Shown: positions 19,854 to 31,654 of the stretch, in pieces
How positions within the stretch are numbered: position 1 is the first letter of the stretch
Layout: the number at the start of each line of letters is the position of its first letter
Source of the DNA: Eustoma russellianum
Lineage: Eukaryota; Streptophyta; Magnoliopsida; Gentianales; Gentianaceae
Direction: 5' to 3'
DNA: 64,000 nt
Assembly: GCA_036186865.1 (NCBI GenBank)
Contig: AP025055.1
Span: forward strand, 23,960,837 to 24,024,836
The notes under the pieces: model-generated
The model's input: only the letters and a program-made list of their open reading frames with translations
Told to the model about the DNA's origin: nothing
Database searches by the model: none
Position numbers and translations under genes: made by a program

Positions 19854-22629
19854 TGTTGTGATATATCATGTTTGAATGATTGCAAAATGCATATGTGAGC
19901 ATGTATGTGTGTAACGTTTAAAGTATATGTGTGCATGAGATTGAATGTGAAATTGATTGAATGAATCAAGATTGAACAAGTTTGATTAAGATCATGAGAT
20001 TGAACTTGGCCAATTCAATCACATGTCTAAATCAATACATGTTCAAACTGATCTTAGATGATATATATGCCAATACATGTTAATTATATGTTCTAACCAA
20101 GCCTTGAAGTCACATGACTTACAATATAAGGCAAATTGCTCGGTTTAGTATTCTATTGCAGGTTTTGGTTCATATCTTGGGCAAATGAACTCCAAATTGA
20201 GTGATTCAAAAGCCCACATGATCCTTATTCAGTTTAGAATCTAATTGGCTGAGGAAAAGCATGCTTGACACGGATAAAAATGGACTTGACACGATGGTGA
20301 AGCTTATTGATCTTTATAAGGGTTATTTTGGTAATTTCACCATTTGGACTTCTCATTCTTATTTGGTCTTCTTCCAACGGATTTATATGATCATATGACA
20401 CATTTATATGTCATGTCACACCATGGCAAAAATGAATCTGGAGCAGCACCATGTCTAGGTTCATCCTAGGACAAAATTCCTATTTTTGTGCTAAGGGGTA
20501 TTCTGGTCTCTTCACTTGCCAATGGATCTTCCAACGTGTTATATATTGTTTATATGATGTTTATATGTGTTTATGTCACATATGGTACGTGCCCTATATT
20601 TATGGAAACGGGCAGCATGGTATCTCAATTGGAATTCTTATGTTATGGTTATCACATCTATGGTTTTCTTGGAATTCTTGGTATTCTTCATATGGTTTTC
20701 TATGCTACATGTTGAAGACATAAATGACTATATATTATATGTGTTCACACGGTTATTTGGCACACAAATCATGTTCAAATTTTCAGATTTTGAACAAGTC
20801 AAGGCAAGTTGAAATAAATCCTATTTTGGTGTTGATTTCAAATGGCTATTCTTGCATATGTTACAAACGGCTATCTTGGTTCAAAATGGAGTAAAATTTC
20901 GTATGGTATATGGTCAAGATTCAGATTATAATGTGTGACAAAAACAAGTCCTACAATGTAGCAAATTTGAAGCAAAAGTCTCTCAACCAAGAAGGATATG
21001 CAACGGCTATATGAAGACCAAGTCAAGCTGAATTCTCTCTATCTTTTAGCCTACATTCAAACGGCTATATATGATTCAAATGGTGAAGACTTATTCTCAA
21101 ACAAACTTGGTTGATATCTAACTATATTTGAACTATTCTCCAATGCCTTGATTGTAGGCATACCAACGTTCACTTAACATTCGAAATAAGGAGCTGAATT
21201 TGTTCAAAAACACACGCAAATTTGCTGCATACATGGCAAGTTATTTACACGTGGAAATTGCTGATTGGAGCTGCCTTTTAAATATTCAAATGGAGCTGTT
21301 TTTCCACCTCAACTCCAACGTCTATAATGGATAAAATGAAGGATAGAAATTCAGGTTGAAAGACCAATTCAAAGCATCAAAAGATCAACTTCAATTTGAA
21401 AGTCAAATGGATAGCTAAAAAGGTGCTGAATTTTCTCCATTCTTCAACCATGCCAACGTCTATATTGAGGAGCCTTTAGGCTGTCCTCTTGGCTATAAAT
21501 AGCACCAAAGATGAAGAGTGAAGACACACCAACGAAAGCAACAAAGAAAGCAAGCAAGACAATTAGCTCTTTGTCTTCATTCTTCTCTTCTTCTCTTCTA
21601 TATTGAAGAACACATTTGCAGCAAGCTTTATGATTGTATAGTTCTTCAATTCTTGTTATTTCAACACCTTTCAAACGTGATATTGTAAAGGAGAAGCTGG
21701 TGTATAAAGCTTACTCCTTAGAGGTGAGCAAAAGGTGAAAAGGTGCAAAGGTGCAAAGGTGATACAAACTAGGTGTTTTGGTGAAGTCTCTTGAAGAAGT
21801 TGGTGAAAAGCTTCTTCCTTTGACTTTGTAAGGTGATATTTGTGTTTGGTGTTTAGTGAAATCCAAGAGAAGGTGTCTCTTGGGACTGGAGTAGGTCACA
21901 TTGACCGAACCAGGATAATTCCTTGTGTTCTCTACTTATTTCCTGCACTTACTGTTTTCTGGCTGAGAATTACACTAACTTGGCACGTATAATTGAACAG
22001 GCAAACAATCTTAGAATTGCATGAATTTTGGATATATTATACTTCAATGTGTTAGCTTTCATTAGCCGCAAGAATCACTAAATTCTAAGGTGTTTAGCTC
22101 ATTCAAATCGTCTTCACAAAATTGTTGCTACATTCTGTGAACAATTCTGACCAGTGTGCAAACTTGTGCAATTTGAATAGGCTATCCTTCGAATCTTGGA
22201 GTGATCCTTATATCAAATTAAACTAGACATCTTGAGGTTTAATTTGACATAAGATTCATCAAAATAGCACGGGTAGATTTTAAGATATCATTGTTTGAAG
22301 TTAAGCTAACATTCTGCCTGAAACTGCCAGAATTGCACACTTTTCTTATCTTGCTTATTTGAACGTGCTAACTTGTTTAGAATTGTCTGAAATTTTTATG
22401 ACATACCATAAACATTCTAAACTTGATCTCTGCCAAGTTTGAGAGTTTGCACAGGTGTATAAGTGGTTCAACCAAAGCACTCAAAACGGTGAACTATTTC
22501 TGGAAATTTCAGAACCTGAGGTTAAAGAGGCAAAGGGGTCTTCAAACAAGTTTTTGAAGGTAATTATAGTGTAATTTCCGCTAATCCACTATTCACCCCC
22601 CCCTCTAGTGGTGCTATACAGGTCCAACA
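19854..22629 (+). repeat. E4 LTR-c (3' LTR of unit 2)
   Basis: 2776-bp LTR ending at the CTAAC target duplication. TATA box at 21494-21501. A few private changes, for example G for T near 21655 and T for G near 22205. Confidence 0.95.
21494..21501 (+). promoter_or_regulatory. TATA box of E4 LTR-c
   Basis: TATAAATA in the family-conserved context. Transcripts starting from this 3' LTR would run into the rest of E3 gag and pol. Confidence 0.75.
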
Positions 22630-22634
22630 CTAAC
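22630..22634. repeat. Target-site duplication of E4, right copy (CTAAC)
   Basis: Matches 2471-2475. The E3 gag reading frame resumes directly after it. Confidence 0.95.
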
Positions 22635-23495
22635 TTGAATCTAACTTCTCAACTAGAAGTTCTTCAACTTGAATCATCTAACACTATTAGTTCAATGCAA
22701 AATCAGATCAAGGAACTTAAGAACAAACATGAAAATGTGCAATGTATGCAATGTGTTGATTTCAACGTTTTAAAGTCTAAATTGCATGAAATACAAACTG
22801 AATTTGAATCATTAAAATCATGCAACCTAGACTTGAACAAATCTTTAGAACAATTTAAGAATGGTTCCAACATGTTAGACACTCTTATTGCATCTCAAAA
22901 GCATGGAAATGACAAACAAGGTCTTGGATATGTTAAAGAAGCTGAATACACACCTAAGGAAACAACATTTGTATCATCTTCAACCAACATGAAATATAGG
23001 CCAAATGCATCTAGAAATGAACCTATTCTGCCCACACCACCTTCATCACAAAGATTGCAAAATGCATCAACATGTAGGAAGGTAAATACACCTAGAAACC
23101 ATGCTTACATGTATACAAGAATGCCTAAACAAAGTAGTATGAAATCTGCTCAAGTTATGCCTTATATGCAACAACATGCTTATGTGAAGAACATGACATA
23201 CTCTCGGCCTAAATCAGTTTACAACACACGGCCTAGACACATACAACATCTTGCTTATACACGGCCTAAATTCAATGCTTATACACGGCCAAGATATAAC
23301 TCATATACATGGCAACATTCAAATGCATATAGAACTTACAATGCTTATCCAACTAGACATAAACGTGCAGCCCCTTTTCCATCATATTCTATGCATCAAA
23401 ATCCACTATTTGTTCATTATATGCAACATGATTTTAACATTTCAAAACCAAGAAAGGTTGTTCAAGTTTGGGTACCTAAAGGTACACTAACATGA
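22635..23495 (+). pseudogene. gag: E3 copia gag, 3' part
   Basis: This encodes the last 286 residues of E3 Gag: the coiled-coil segment and the Tyr/Arg/Pro-rich C-terminus. An open frame starts slightly upstream (from 22608) inside the E4 LTR end, but that is chimeric. It is separated from its 5' part (1198-2475) by the E4 insertion. Compared with E4 Gag it has scattered substitutions (for example Tyr to Cys, Phe to Ser, Cys to Arg) but no stop or frameshift. Confidence 0.92.
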
Positions 23496-23563
23496 ACTTA
23501 ACTTGTCTAACCTTGATAGGACCCAAAATCAAAGGGTACCTAAGTTGTTATTTACTTTTGTAG
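23472..23563 (+). other. Candidate 92-bp intron at the gag-pol junction, E3
   Basis: Same length and GT...AG limits as in E4. The pyrimidine stretch is slightly richer in T (TTTACTTTTGTAG), so the acceptor is kept in a diverged copy. Confidence 0.45.
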
Positions 23564-26500
23564 GTACATAACATCAAAGAAAGACAAGTTGCTGGTTATA
23601 ATAACAAAGAAGATGAAAAGAACAAAACCAATTGGATAGTTGATAGTGGTTGCTCAAGACATATGACGGGCAACAAACATTTGTTTAGCACACTTAAAAA
23701 CGTTGCAAAAGGTGGCAAAGTTACCTTTGGAGACAACAACCAAGGCCAAATAATTGGCAAAGGCAAGGTTGGTGATCCAAACAAGTTTGAGATCAAAAAC
23801 GTCCTACTTGTAAGTAACTTAACCTTTGAGCTTTTAAGTGTTTCTCAACTATGTGACAACAACTTGAATGTTCTCTTCTCCTCCACCTCTTGTAAGATAA
23901 TGGATAAAAACAATCAAGTTGTGTTAAAAGGAAAACGTGAAGGAAACATATATGTGCTTAACATGGATGATATGCTAAGTAGTAACACAAAATGTCTTGT
24001 TTCACATGAATCTGATCCCAATCTTTGGCATAGACGTTTAGGACACATTGGTATATCAACCTTAGAAAAACTACACGCTAAAAGTCTTGTTAAAGGATTG
24101 CCTAAACTTAACTTGGATGATTTTCAACTATGTGAATCTTGTATCAAAGGCAAACATGTTAGAGAATCCCTTAAGCCTAAAACCGAGTTCACAACGTCAA
24201 AAATACTAGAACTCTTGCATATAGACTTATTTGGTCCATGTAGAACAAGAAGCTTAGGTGGAAGTTATTATGTATGTGTAATAGTTGATGATTTCTCAAG
24301 ATATACTTGGACATTGTTTCTTGCTTCAAAAGATGAAAGTGCATCATCTATAGCTAATCAAATTAGACAACTTGAAAATGAACATGAATCACATGTTATT
24401 AAGATAAGGAGTGATAGAGGTGGTGAGTTTAACAATAGTGAATTAATCAAATTCTGTAATGAAAAGGGTATAAAACATGAATTCTCCCCACCAAGAACTC
24501 CTCAACTTAATGGTGTAGTTGAAAGAAAGAATAGGACTATTCAAGAAGTAGCAAGAACAATGATGGTAGAAAACAAAGTACCTAAATTCTTATGGGCTGA
24601 AGCTGTAAACACTTCAAGTTATATGATCAACAGACTATCAATAAGAAAGAAATTGAACAAAACACCATATGAAATCTTAAATGGACGACTCCCAAAAGTA
24701 AACTATCTAAAAGTCTTTGGTTGTAAATGTTTTGTATTGAACACAAAAGATAACTTAGATAAGTTTGATCCTAAGTCTGATGAACATATATTTGTGGGAT
24801 ATTCAATGAACTCTAAAGCATATAGATGTTATAATGCACAAACAAGAAAGATAGTTGAATCTATACATGTGAAGTTCAATGAAAATGCATATCTTCAAAC
24901 AAGTAATCAACATGAAATCTATGTACCAAATGATCAAATACTTCATAATGAAGATGAATTTATCCTACCACCTACAAATGATCAAATTGAAACACCAAAT
25001 CAAACTCTTGAAATGCATGAAGTTCAAACTCCCCCTACACAAGAACATAATGAAGAAAATGTGCCTAACCAACCTATTGAACATCATGAACCTATTGAAG
25101 ATGCACAACCAAGTAATTGGTGGCAAATAAGAGATAAACAAAAGCATCCTCAAGAACTTATAATAGGAGATGTAAATCAAGGGGTTAGAACGCGTAGGCA
25201 AATAGATCCTAATGAATATGATCAATGGCATGCACTTATATCCCAAATTGAACCTAAGAATGTGAATGATGCCTTAAACGATACATATTGGATAGATGCA
25301 ATGCATGAAGAGTTAAAACAATTTGAAAGAAACAATGTGTGGGATTTAGTATCTAAACCCGAGGATAAATCAATCATTGGAACTAAATGGGTGTTTAGGA
25401 ACAAAATGAATGAACAAGGAGTTGTAGTAAGAAATAAAGCAAGACTTGTAGCTCAAGGATATAATCAAGAAGAGGGTATTGATTACGATGAAACATTTGC
25501 CCCTGTAGCAAGATTAGAATCCATACGCCTCTTATTAGCTTTTGCATGTTATAATAACATCAAACTATTCCAAATGGATGTTAAGAGTGCATTCTTAAAT
25601 GGCTATATCCAAGAAGAAGTTTTTGTTAAACAACCACCAGGCTTTGAAGATCCAAAGAACCCTAATCATGTATATAAACTTAAGAAAGCCTTATATGGTT
25701 TGAAACAAGCCCCCCGTGCATGGTATGAAAGGTTTGCCAACTTTTTACTAAGTAACAACTTTCAAAGAGGAACCATAGATAGTACCTTATTCTTGAAAAA
25801 GAAAGACAAAGATCTGCTTGTAATACAAATATATGTAGATGACATAATCTTTGGTTCAACTAATCCTAACTTAGTAAAAGACTTTGAAGATTGTATGAAG
25901 TCTGAGTTTGAAATGTCCATGGTTGGTGAATTAAATTACTTCTTAGGCTTGCAAATAAAACAAACATCAAATGGTATACATATCAATCAAGCCAAATACA
26001 TAAGAGATATGATAAAGAAATTCAACTTTGAAAACTTGAAACCATCTCCAACACCAATGTGTACTTCAACAAAATTAGACAAAGATGAAAATGGTGTTGC
26101 ATTTGATGAAAAACTATATAGGTCTATGATTGGTTCATTGCTATATCTAACTGCTAGTAGACCTGATATTATGTTTGCAGTATGTATGTGTGCAAGATTT
26201 CAAAGTATGCCTAAGTTGTCACACTTTAAAGCTATAAAAAGAATATTTAGATATCTTCAACATACACCAACATTAGGCTTATGGTATGATAGACAATCTA
26301 GTCTAAGTCTACATGCATATTCAGATGCAGATTATGGTGGATGTAGAGTAGATAGAAAGAGCACTAGTGGAACATGTCAATTCCTAGGAAACTCACTAAT
26401 ATCTTGGTTTTCAAAGAAACAATCTAGTGTTGCACTTTCTACTACTGAAGCAGAATATATGGCTTTAAGTCTATGTTGTACTCAACTATTATGGATTAAA

Positions 26501-26755
26501 CAACAACTTTCAGACTTTGAAATACAAGTAAATAATATCCCCATCTATTGTGATAGTACAAGTGCTATAAATTTGTCTAAAAACCCTGTACTACACTCTA
26601 AGGCAAAGCATATAGAAGTACGTTATCATTTTCTCCGTGATCATGTTGAACATGTTAGAACTGATCAACAAGTAGCTGACATATTCACTAAACCCCTTAA
26701 TCAAGCTATCTTTGAGAATTTACGTGCAAGACTTGGATTAATTGCTTACACTTGA
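23564..26755 (+). CDS. pol: E3 Pol polyprotein (PR-IN-RT-RNaseH)
   Basis: Open from 23564; first ATG at 23663, after the protease DSG. All domains are present: protease, zinc finger, integrase D/D/E, reverse transcriptase with YVDD, RNaseH. It belongs to a slightly different subfamily from E4 (HNEDEFILPP, DQIETPNQ, QEHNEENV), matching E6. It lacks seven codons near the C-terminus (around 26648) relative to E4, outside the recognised RNaseH catalytic motifs. The frame is uninterrupted, but E3 gag is broken by E4, so it is not autonomous as it stands. Confidence 0.93.
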   Translation, partial: VHNIKERQVAGYNNKEDEKNKTNWIVDSGCSRHMTGNKHLFSTLKNVAKGGKVTFGDNNQGQIIGKGKVGDPNKFEIKNVLLVSNLTFELLSVSQLCDNNLNVLFSSTSCKIMDKNNQVVLKGKREGNIYVLNMDDMLSSNTKCLVSHESDPNLWHRRLGHIGISTLEKLHAKSLVKGLPKLNLDDFQLCESCIKGKHVRESLKPKTEFTTSKILELLHIDLFGPCRTRSLGGSYYVCVIVDDFSRYTWTLFLASKDESASSIANQIRQLENEHESHVIKIRSDRGGEFNNSELIKFCNEKGIKHEFSPPRTPQLNGVVERKNRTIQEVARTMMVENKVPKFLWAEAVNTSSYMINRLSIRKKLNKTPYEILNGRLPKVNYLKVFGCKCFVLNTKDNLDKFDPKSDEHIFVGYSMNSKAYRCYNAQTRKIVESIHVKFNENAYLQTSNQHEIYVPNDQILHNEDEFILPPTNDQIETPNQTLEMHEVQTPPTQEHNEENVPNQPIEHHEPIEDAQPSNWWQIRDKQKHPQELIIGDVNQGVRTRRQIDPNEYDQWHALISQIEPKNVNDALNDTYWIDAMHEELKQFERNNVWDLVSKPEDKSIIGTKWVFRNKMNEQGVVVRNKARLVAQGYNQEEGIDYDETFAPVARLESIRLLLAFACYNNIKLFQMDVKSAFLNGYIQEEVFVKQPPGFEDPKNPNHVYKLKKALYGLKQAPRAWYERFANFLLSNNFQRGTIDSTLFLKKKDKDLLVIQIYVDDIIFGSTNPNLVKDFEDCMKSEFEMSMVGELNYFLGLQIKQTSNGIHINQAKYIRDMIKKFNFENLKPSPTPMCTSTKLDKDENGVAFDEKLYRSMIGSLLYLTASRPDIMFAVCMCARFQSMPKLSHFKAIKRIFRYLQHTPTLGLWYDRQSSLSLHAYSDADYGGCRVDRKSTSGTCQFLGNSLISWFSKKQSSVALSTTEAEYMALSLCCTQLLWIKQQLSDFEIQVNNIPIYCDSTSAINLSKNPVLHSKAKHIEVRYHFLRDHVEHVRTDQQVADIFTKPLNQAIFENLRARLGLIAYT

Positions 26756-26997
26756 CTACTACACCATGCAGTCTTTTGCATAATTTACAAAATTAAGGGG
26801 GAGAAAAAACATATATGTGTATCATGTTAAGGGGAAGATAGATATCATGTTAAGGGGGAGATAAAGAGATAACACATTAAGGGGGAGCAGCTTACACTTG
26901 ATTTAGATGCTTACTTGATTACACAGATTACACTTGATTTAAATGCTTAATATACACATATGTGGGGTAATTTTGCAAATCATCAAAAGGGGGAGAT
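26756..26997 (+). promoter_or_regulatory. E3 3' untranslated region with multiple polypurine tracts
   Basis: Three or four TTAAGGGG(G/A)AGA runs and a final AAAAGGGGGAGA (26985-26996) before the LTR. It is shorter than in E4. Confidence 0.82.
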
Positions 26998-28138
26998 TGT
27001 TGTGATATATTATGTTTGAGTGATTGCAAAATGTATATGTGAGCATATGTGTAATTGTTGTGCAAAATGTATATGTGTAATTGTTGTGATGATTGCAAAT
27101 AGATATATCATGTTTGAATGATTGGAAGATGCATATGTGAGCATGTATGTGTAACGTTTAAATGAGAAATTGTTTTGGCAAGGCATGAACTTATGAACTT
27201 ATGAGCTAAATGTGAAATTGCTTGAATGAATCAAGATTGAACGAGTTTGATTAAGATCATGAGATTGAACTTGGCCAATTCAATCACATATCTTAATCAA
27301 GACATGTTCAAACTGATCTTAGAAGATATATATGCCAATACATGTTTGTTATATGAACTAACCAAGCCTTGAAGTCACATGACTTACAATATAAGGCAAA
27401 TTGTTCGGTTTAGTATCCTATTGCAGGTTTTGGTTCATATCTTGAGCAAATGAACTCCAAATTGAGTGATTCAAAAGCCCACATGATCCTTATTCAATTT
27501 AGAATCTAATTGGCTGAGGAAAAGCATGCTTGGCACGGGTTAAAACTGAATTGACCCGGTGGGAAGCTTATTGATCTTTATAAGGGTTATTTTGGTAATT
27601 TCACCATTTGGACTTCTCATTCTTATTTGGTCTTCTTCCAACGGATTTATATGATCATATGACACATTTATATGTCATGTCACATCATGGCAAAAATGAA
27701 TCTGGAGCAGCACCATGTCTAGGTTCATCCTAGGACAAAATTCCTATTTTTGTGCTGAGGGGTATTCTGGTCTTTTCACTTGCCAATGGATCTTCCAACA
27801 TGTTATATATTGCTTATATGATGTTTATATGTGTTTATGTCACATATGGTACGTGCCCTATTTTTATGGAAACGGGCAGCATGGTCTATCAAATGGAATT
27901 CTTTTCTTATGGTTATCACATCTATGGTTTTCTTGGAATTCTTGGTATTCTTCATATGGTATTCTATGCTACATGTTGAAGACATAAATGGCTATATATT
28001 ATATGGTTACACACGGATGTTGGCGCATATATCATGTTCAAATTTTCAGATTTTGAACAAGTCAAGGCAAGTTGAATTACATCCTATTTTGGTGCTGATT
28101 TTAGATTATTATTCTTGGCTATTCTTGGAGATAATTTT

Positions 28139-28502
28139 AACGGCTATTTTGGTTAAAATGTGGAGCAAAGATGTCTCAAAGCAAACGGCTATATTGGTTC
28201 AAAGTTGGAGCAAAAATCTCTCAACCAAAGGAAGATACAAACGGCTATATGTTCAAAATGTTGAAGACTTATTTAAATTCAAAGGTGAGCTGATTTATCT
28301 CTATCTTGGAACTACTATCCAATGCCTTGATTGTAGGCATACCAACGTTCACTTAACATTCGAAATAAGGAGCTGAATTTGTTCAAAAACACACGCAAAT
28401 TTGCTGCATACATGGCAAGATATTTACACATGGATGTTGATGATTGGAGCTGATTTTTAAACATTCAAATGGAGTCATTGTCTATCTCATTCCAACGGCT
28501 AT
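28139..28502 (+). promoter_or_regulatory. Cluster of AACGGCTAT motifs in E3 LTR U3
   Basis: AACGGCTAT at 28139-28147, 28184-28192, 28240-28248 and 28494-28502. The last lies in TCCAACGGCTA, a full match to the published MSA consensus. All are within about 530 bp upstream of the TATA box at 28671. Confidence 0.4.
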
Positions 28503-28670
28503 AGTGAGATAAAAATTCAGATGGAAGACTATTTCAAAGCATTCAAAAAATTCAGATTTATCTTGAAAGTCAAATGCTGAATTTTGGTAGCTAAAAAGGT
28601 GCTGAATTTTCTCCCATTCTCATCCATTTCAAACGTCTATATTTAGGAGCCTTTAGGCTGTCCTCTTGGC

Positions 28671-28678
28671 TATAAATA
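28671..28678 (+). promoter_or_regulatory. TATA box of E3 3' LTR
   Basis: TATAAATA, family-conserved context. Confidence 0.78.
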
Positions 28679-29774
28679 GCTCCAAAGGTGAAGAGTAAAG
28701 GGCATCCAACGAAAAAGAGAAAGCAAGCAAGACATCATCTCCATTCTTCTCTTCTATTCTTCTATATTGAAGAACACATTTGCAGCAAGCTTTATGATTG
28801 TATAGTTCTTCAATTCTTGTTATTTCAACACCTTTATACGACATTTTTGTAAGGGAGAAGCTGGTGTATAAAGCTTACTCCTTAGAGGTGAGCAAAAGGT
28901 GCAAAGGTGCAAAGGTGACGTTTTGGTGCAGCCACTTGAAGAAGTTGGTGAAAAGCTTCTTCCTTTGGCTTTGTAAGGTGATATTTGTGTTTGGTGTTTA
29001 GTGAAATCCAAGAGAAGGTGTCTCTTGGGACTGGAGTAGGTCACATTGACCGAACCAGGATAATTCCTTGTGTTCTTTACTTATTTTCTGCACTTACTGT
29101 TTTCTGGCTGAAAATTGCATCAACTTGGCACGCACAATTGAACGAGCAAACAACCTTAGAATTGCATGAATTTTGGATATATTATACTTCAATGTGTTAG
29201 CTTTCAGTAGCCGCAAGAATCACTAAATTCTAAGGTGTTTAGCATATTCAAATCATCTTCACAAAATTGTTGCTACATTCTGTGAACAATTCTGACCAGT
29301 GTGCAAACTTGTTCAATTTGAATAGGCTATCCTTTGAATCTTGGAGTGAGCCTTATATCAAATTAAACTAGACATCTTGAGGTTTAATTTGACATAAGAA
29401 TCATCAAAATAGCACGGGTAGATTTTGAGATATAAGCGTTTGAAGTTGAACAAACATTCTGCCTGAAACTGCCAGAACTGCACACTTTACTTATCTTGTT
29501 TATTTGAACGTGCTAACTTGCTTGGAATTGATTGAAATTTCTATGACATATCATAAACATTCTAAACTTGATCTCTGCCAAGTTTGAGAGCTTGCACAGG
29601 TGTATAAGTGGTTCAACCAAAGCACTCAAAATAGTGAACTATTTCTGGAATTTTCAGAACCTGAGGTTAAAGAGGCAAAGGGGTCTTCAAACAAGTTTTT
29701 GAAGGTAATTATAGTGTAATTTCCGCTAATCCACTATTCACCCCCCCCTCTAGTGGTGCTATACAGGTCCAACA

Positions 29775-31654
29775 GTGTGCACACGGATATGGATGGATAT
29801 TGGCACACAAATTTTCAGATTTTGAACAAGTCAAGTCAAGTTGAAATAAATCCTATTTTGATGCTGATTTCAAGTGACTATTCTTGAGATGTTTTCAACG
29901 ACTATCTTGGCTCAAAAATGAAGCAACATTTCGTATGATATATGGTAAAAATTCAGATTATGATGAGTGACAAAAGCAAGTCCTACAATGTAGCAAAGTT
30001 GAAGCAAAAATCTCTCAACCAAAGCCATGCAAACGGCTATATGATTGAAGACCAAGTCAAGCTGAATTCTCTCTATCTTTTAGCTACATTCAAACGGCTA
30101 TATGTTCAAAAATTGGAGACCAATTCAAATTCAAAGGCTTGGGTGATTTCTATCTATCTTTGAACTATTCTCAAATGCCTTGATTCTAGGCATTCCAACG
30201 TCCATGTGACATTCAAAATGAGGAGCCAAAGTTGTTCAAAATACATGCCAATTCAGCTGCACACATGGCAAGTTATTTACACATGGGAATTGCTGATTGG
30301 AGCTATCTTTTAAACGTTCTAATGGAGTCATTTTCCATCTCATTTCAACGGCTATAATGGCATAAGATGAAGGATAAGATTTCGGCTGGAAGACCAATTC
30401 AAAGCAACAAAAGATAAGCATCATTTGACTAGCTAGAAAAGTGCTGAATTTTCTCCATTTCTCAAGCCATTCCAACGTCTTTTTGAGGAGCCTTTAGGCT
30501 GTCCTCTTGGCTATAAATAGCTCCAAAGATGAAGAGTAAAATGCACCACAAGATCCAACGAAAAAGAGCAAGAAAGCAAGCAAGACAATTAGCTCTTCAT
30601 CTCCATTCTTCTCTTCTACTCTTCTATATTGAAGAACACATTTGTAGCAAGCTTTATGATTGTATAGTTCTTCATTTCTTGTCATTTCAACACCTTTCAA
30701 ACGACATATTGTAAGGGAGAAGCTGGTGTATAAAGCTTACTCCTTAGAGGTGAGCAAAAGGTGCAAAGGTGCAAAGGTGAAACAAACTAGGTGCTGTTTG
30801 TTTTGGTGAAGCCTCTTGAAGAAGTTGGTGAAAAGCTTCTTCCTTTGGCTTTGTAAGGTGACTTTGGTGTTTGGTGTTTAGTGAAATCCAAGAGAAGGTG
30901 TCTCTTGGGACTGGAGTAGGTCACATTGACCGAACCAGGATAATTCCTTGTGTTCTTTACTTATTTCCTGCACTTACTGTTTTCTGGCTGAAAGTTACAC
31001 TAACTTGGCACGCATAATTGAACAAGCAAACAGTCTTAGAATTGCATGAATTTTGGATATATTATACTTCAATGTGTTAGCTTTCAGTAGCCGCAAGAAT
31101 CACTAAATTCTAAGGTGTTTAGCATATTCAAATCGTCTTCACAAAATTGTTGCTACATTCTGTGAACAATTCTGACCAGTGTGCAAAACTTGTTCAATTT
31201 GAATAGGTTATCCTGCGAATCTTGAAGTGAGCCTTATATCAAATTAAACTAGACATCATAAGGTTTAATTTGACATAAGATTCATCAAAATAGCACGGAT
31301 AGATTTTGAGATATCATCGTTTGAAGTTAAGCTAACATTCTGCCTGAAACTGCCAGAATTGCACACTTAACTTATCTTGCTTATTTGAACGTGCAAACTT
31401 GCTTGGAATTGATTGAAATTTTTATGACATACTATAAACATTCTAAACTTGATCTCTGCCAAGTTTGAGAGCTTGCACAGGTGTATAAGTGGTTCAACCA
31501 AAGCACTCAAAACATTGAACTGTTTCTGGAAATTTCAGAATCTGAGGCTAAAGAGGCAAAGGGGTCTTCAAACAAGTTTTTGAAGGTAATTGTAGTGTAA
31601 TTTCCGCTAACCCACTATTCACCCCCCCTCTAGTGGTGCTATACAGGTCCAACA
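29775..31654 (+). mobile_element. E2 copia LTR, 3' part, interrupted by E3
   Basis: LTR sequence of the same family, resuming mid-U3 right after the E3 LTR end and finishing ...GTCCAACA at 31654. It contains its own TATA box (30512-30519) and a C7 run near the end. It is followed by an opposite-strand LTR rather than a primer-binding site, so it is the 3' LTR of a plus-strand element (or a solo LTR) whose remainder lies left of the window. The uninterrupted relative in E1 reads ATATGTGTGCACACGG at the E3 insertion point, consistent with GTGTG as the E3 target duplication. Confidence 0.88.
30512..30519 (+). promoter_or_regulatory. TATA box of E2 LTR
   Basis: TATAAATA. Transcription from here would read into the antisense E1 LTR and then into G1 pol. 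Confidence 0.75.

Larger units (their letters stand above)
2476..22629 (+). mobile_element. E4 copia tandem array: LTR-internal-LTR-internal-LTR
   Basis: The array has three LTRs of 2776 bp (2476-5251, 11165-13940, 19854-22629) and two internal regions of 5913 bp (5252-11164, 13941-19853), giving an exact period of 8689 bp. The LTRs begin TGTTGTGATA and end GTCCAACA. Only the outer ends carry a target duplication (CTAAC), so the two internal regions share the middle LTR. Both units have intact gag and pol frames, primer sites and polypurine tracts. The host sequence is the gag of E3, an element of the same family. The layout is expected from unequal recombination between LTRs, or from insertion of an already dimeric cDNA. 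Features match Sirevirus-type Ty1/copia elements. Confidence 0.95.
26998..29774 (+). mobile_element. E3 copia 3' LTR
   Basis: 2777-bp LTR, TGTTGTGATA...GTCCAACA. TATA box at 28671-28678. It differs from E4 LTRs by several indels, including extra copies of a short segment near its start (around 27050-27115). Its last 1011 bp match window positions 1-1011. It is followed by GTGTG, the probable right target duplication inside the E2 LTR. Confidence 0.93.

Noticed and set aside
29942..30163. 73-codon ORF, identical in inverted orientation at 31688-31909
   Set aside because: It is simply LTR sequence present in E2 and E1. Identity reflects duplicated LTRs, not a conserved protein.
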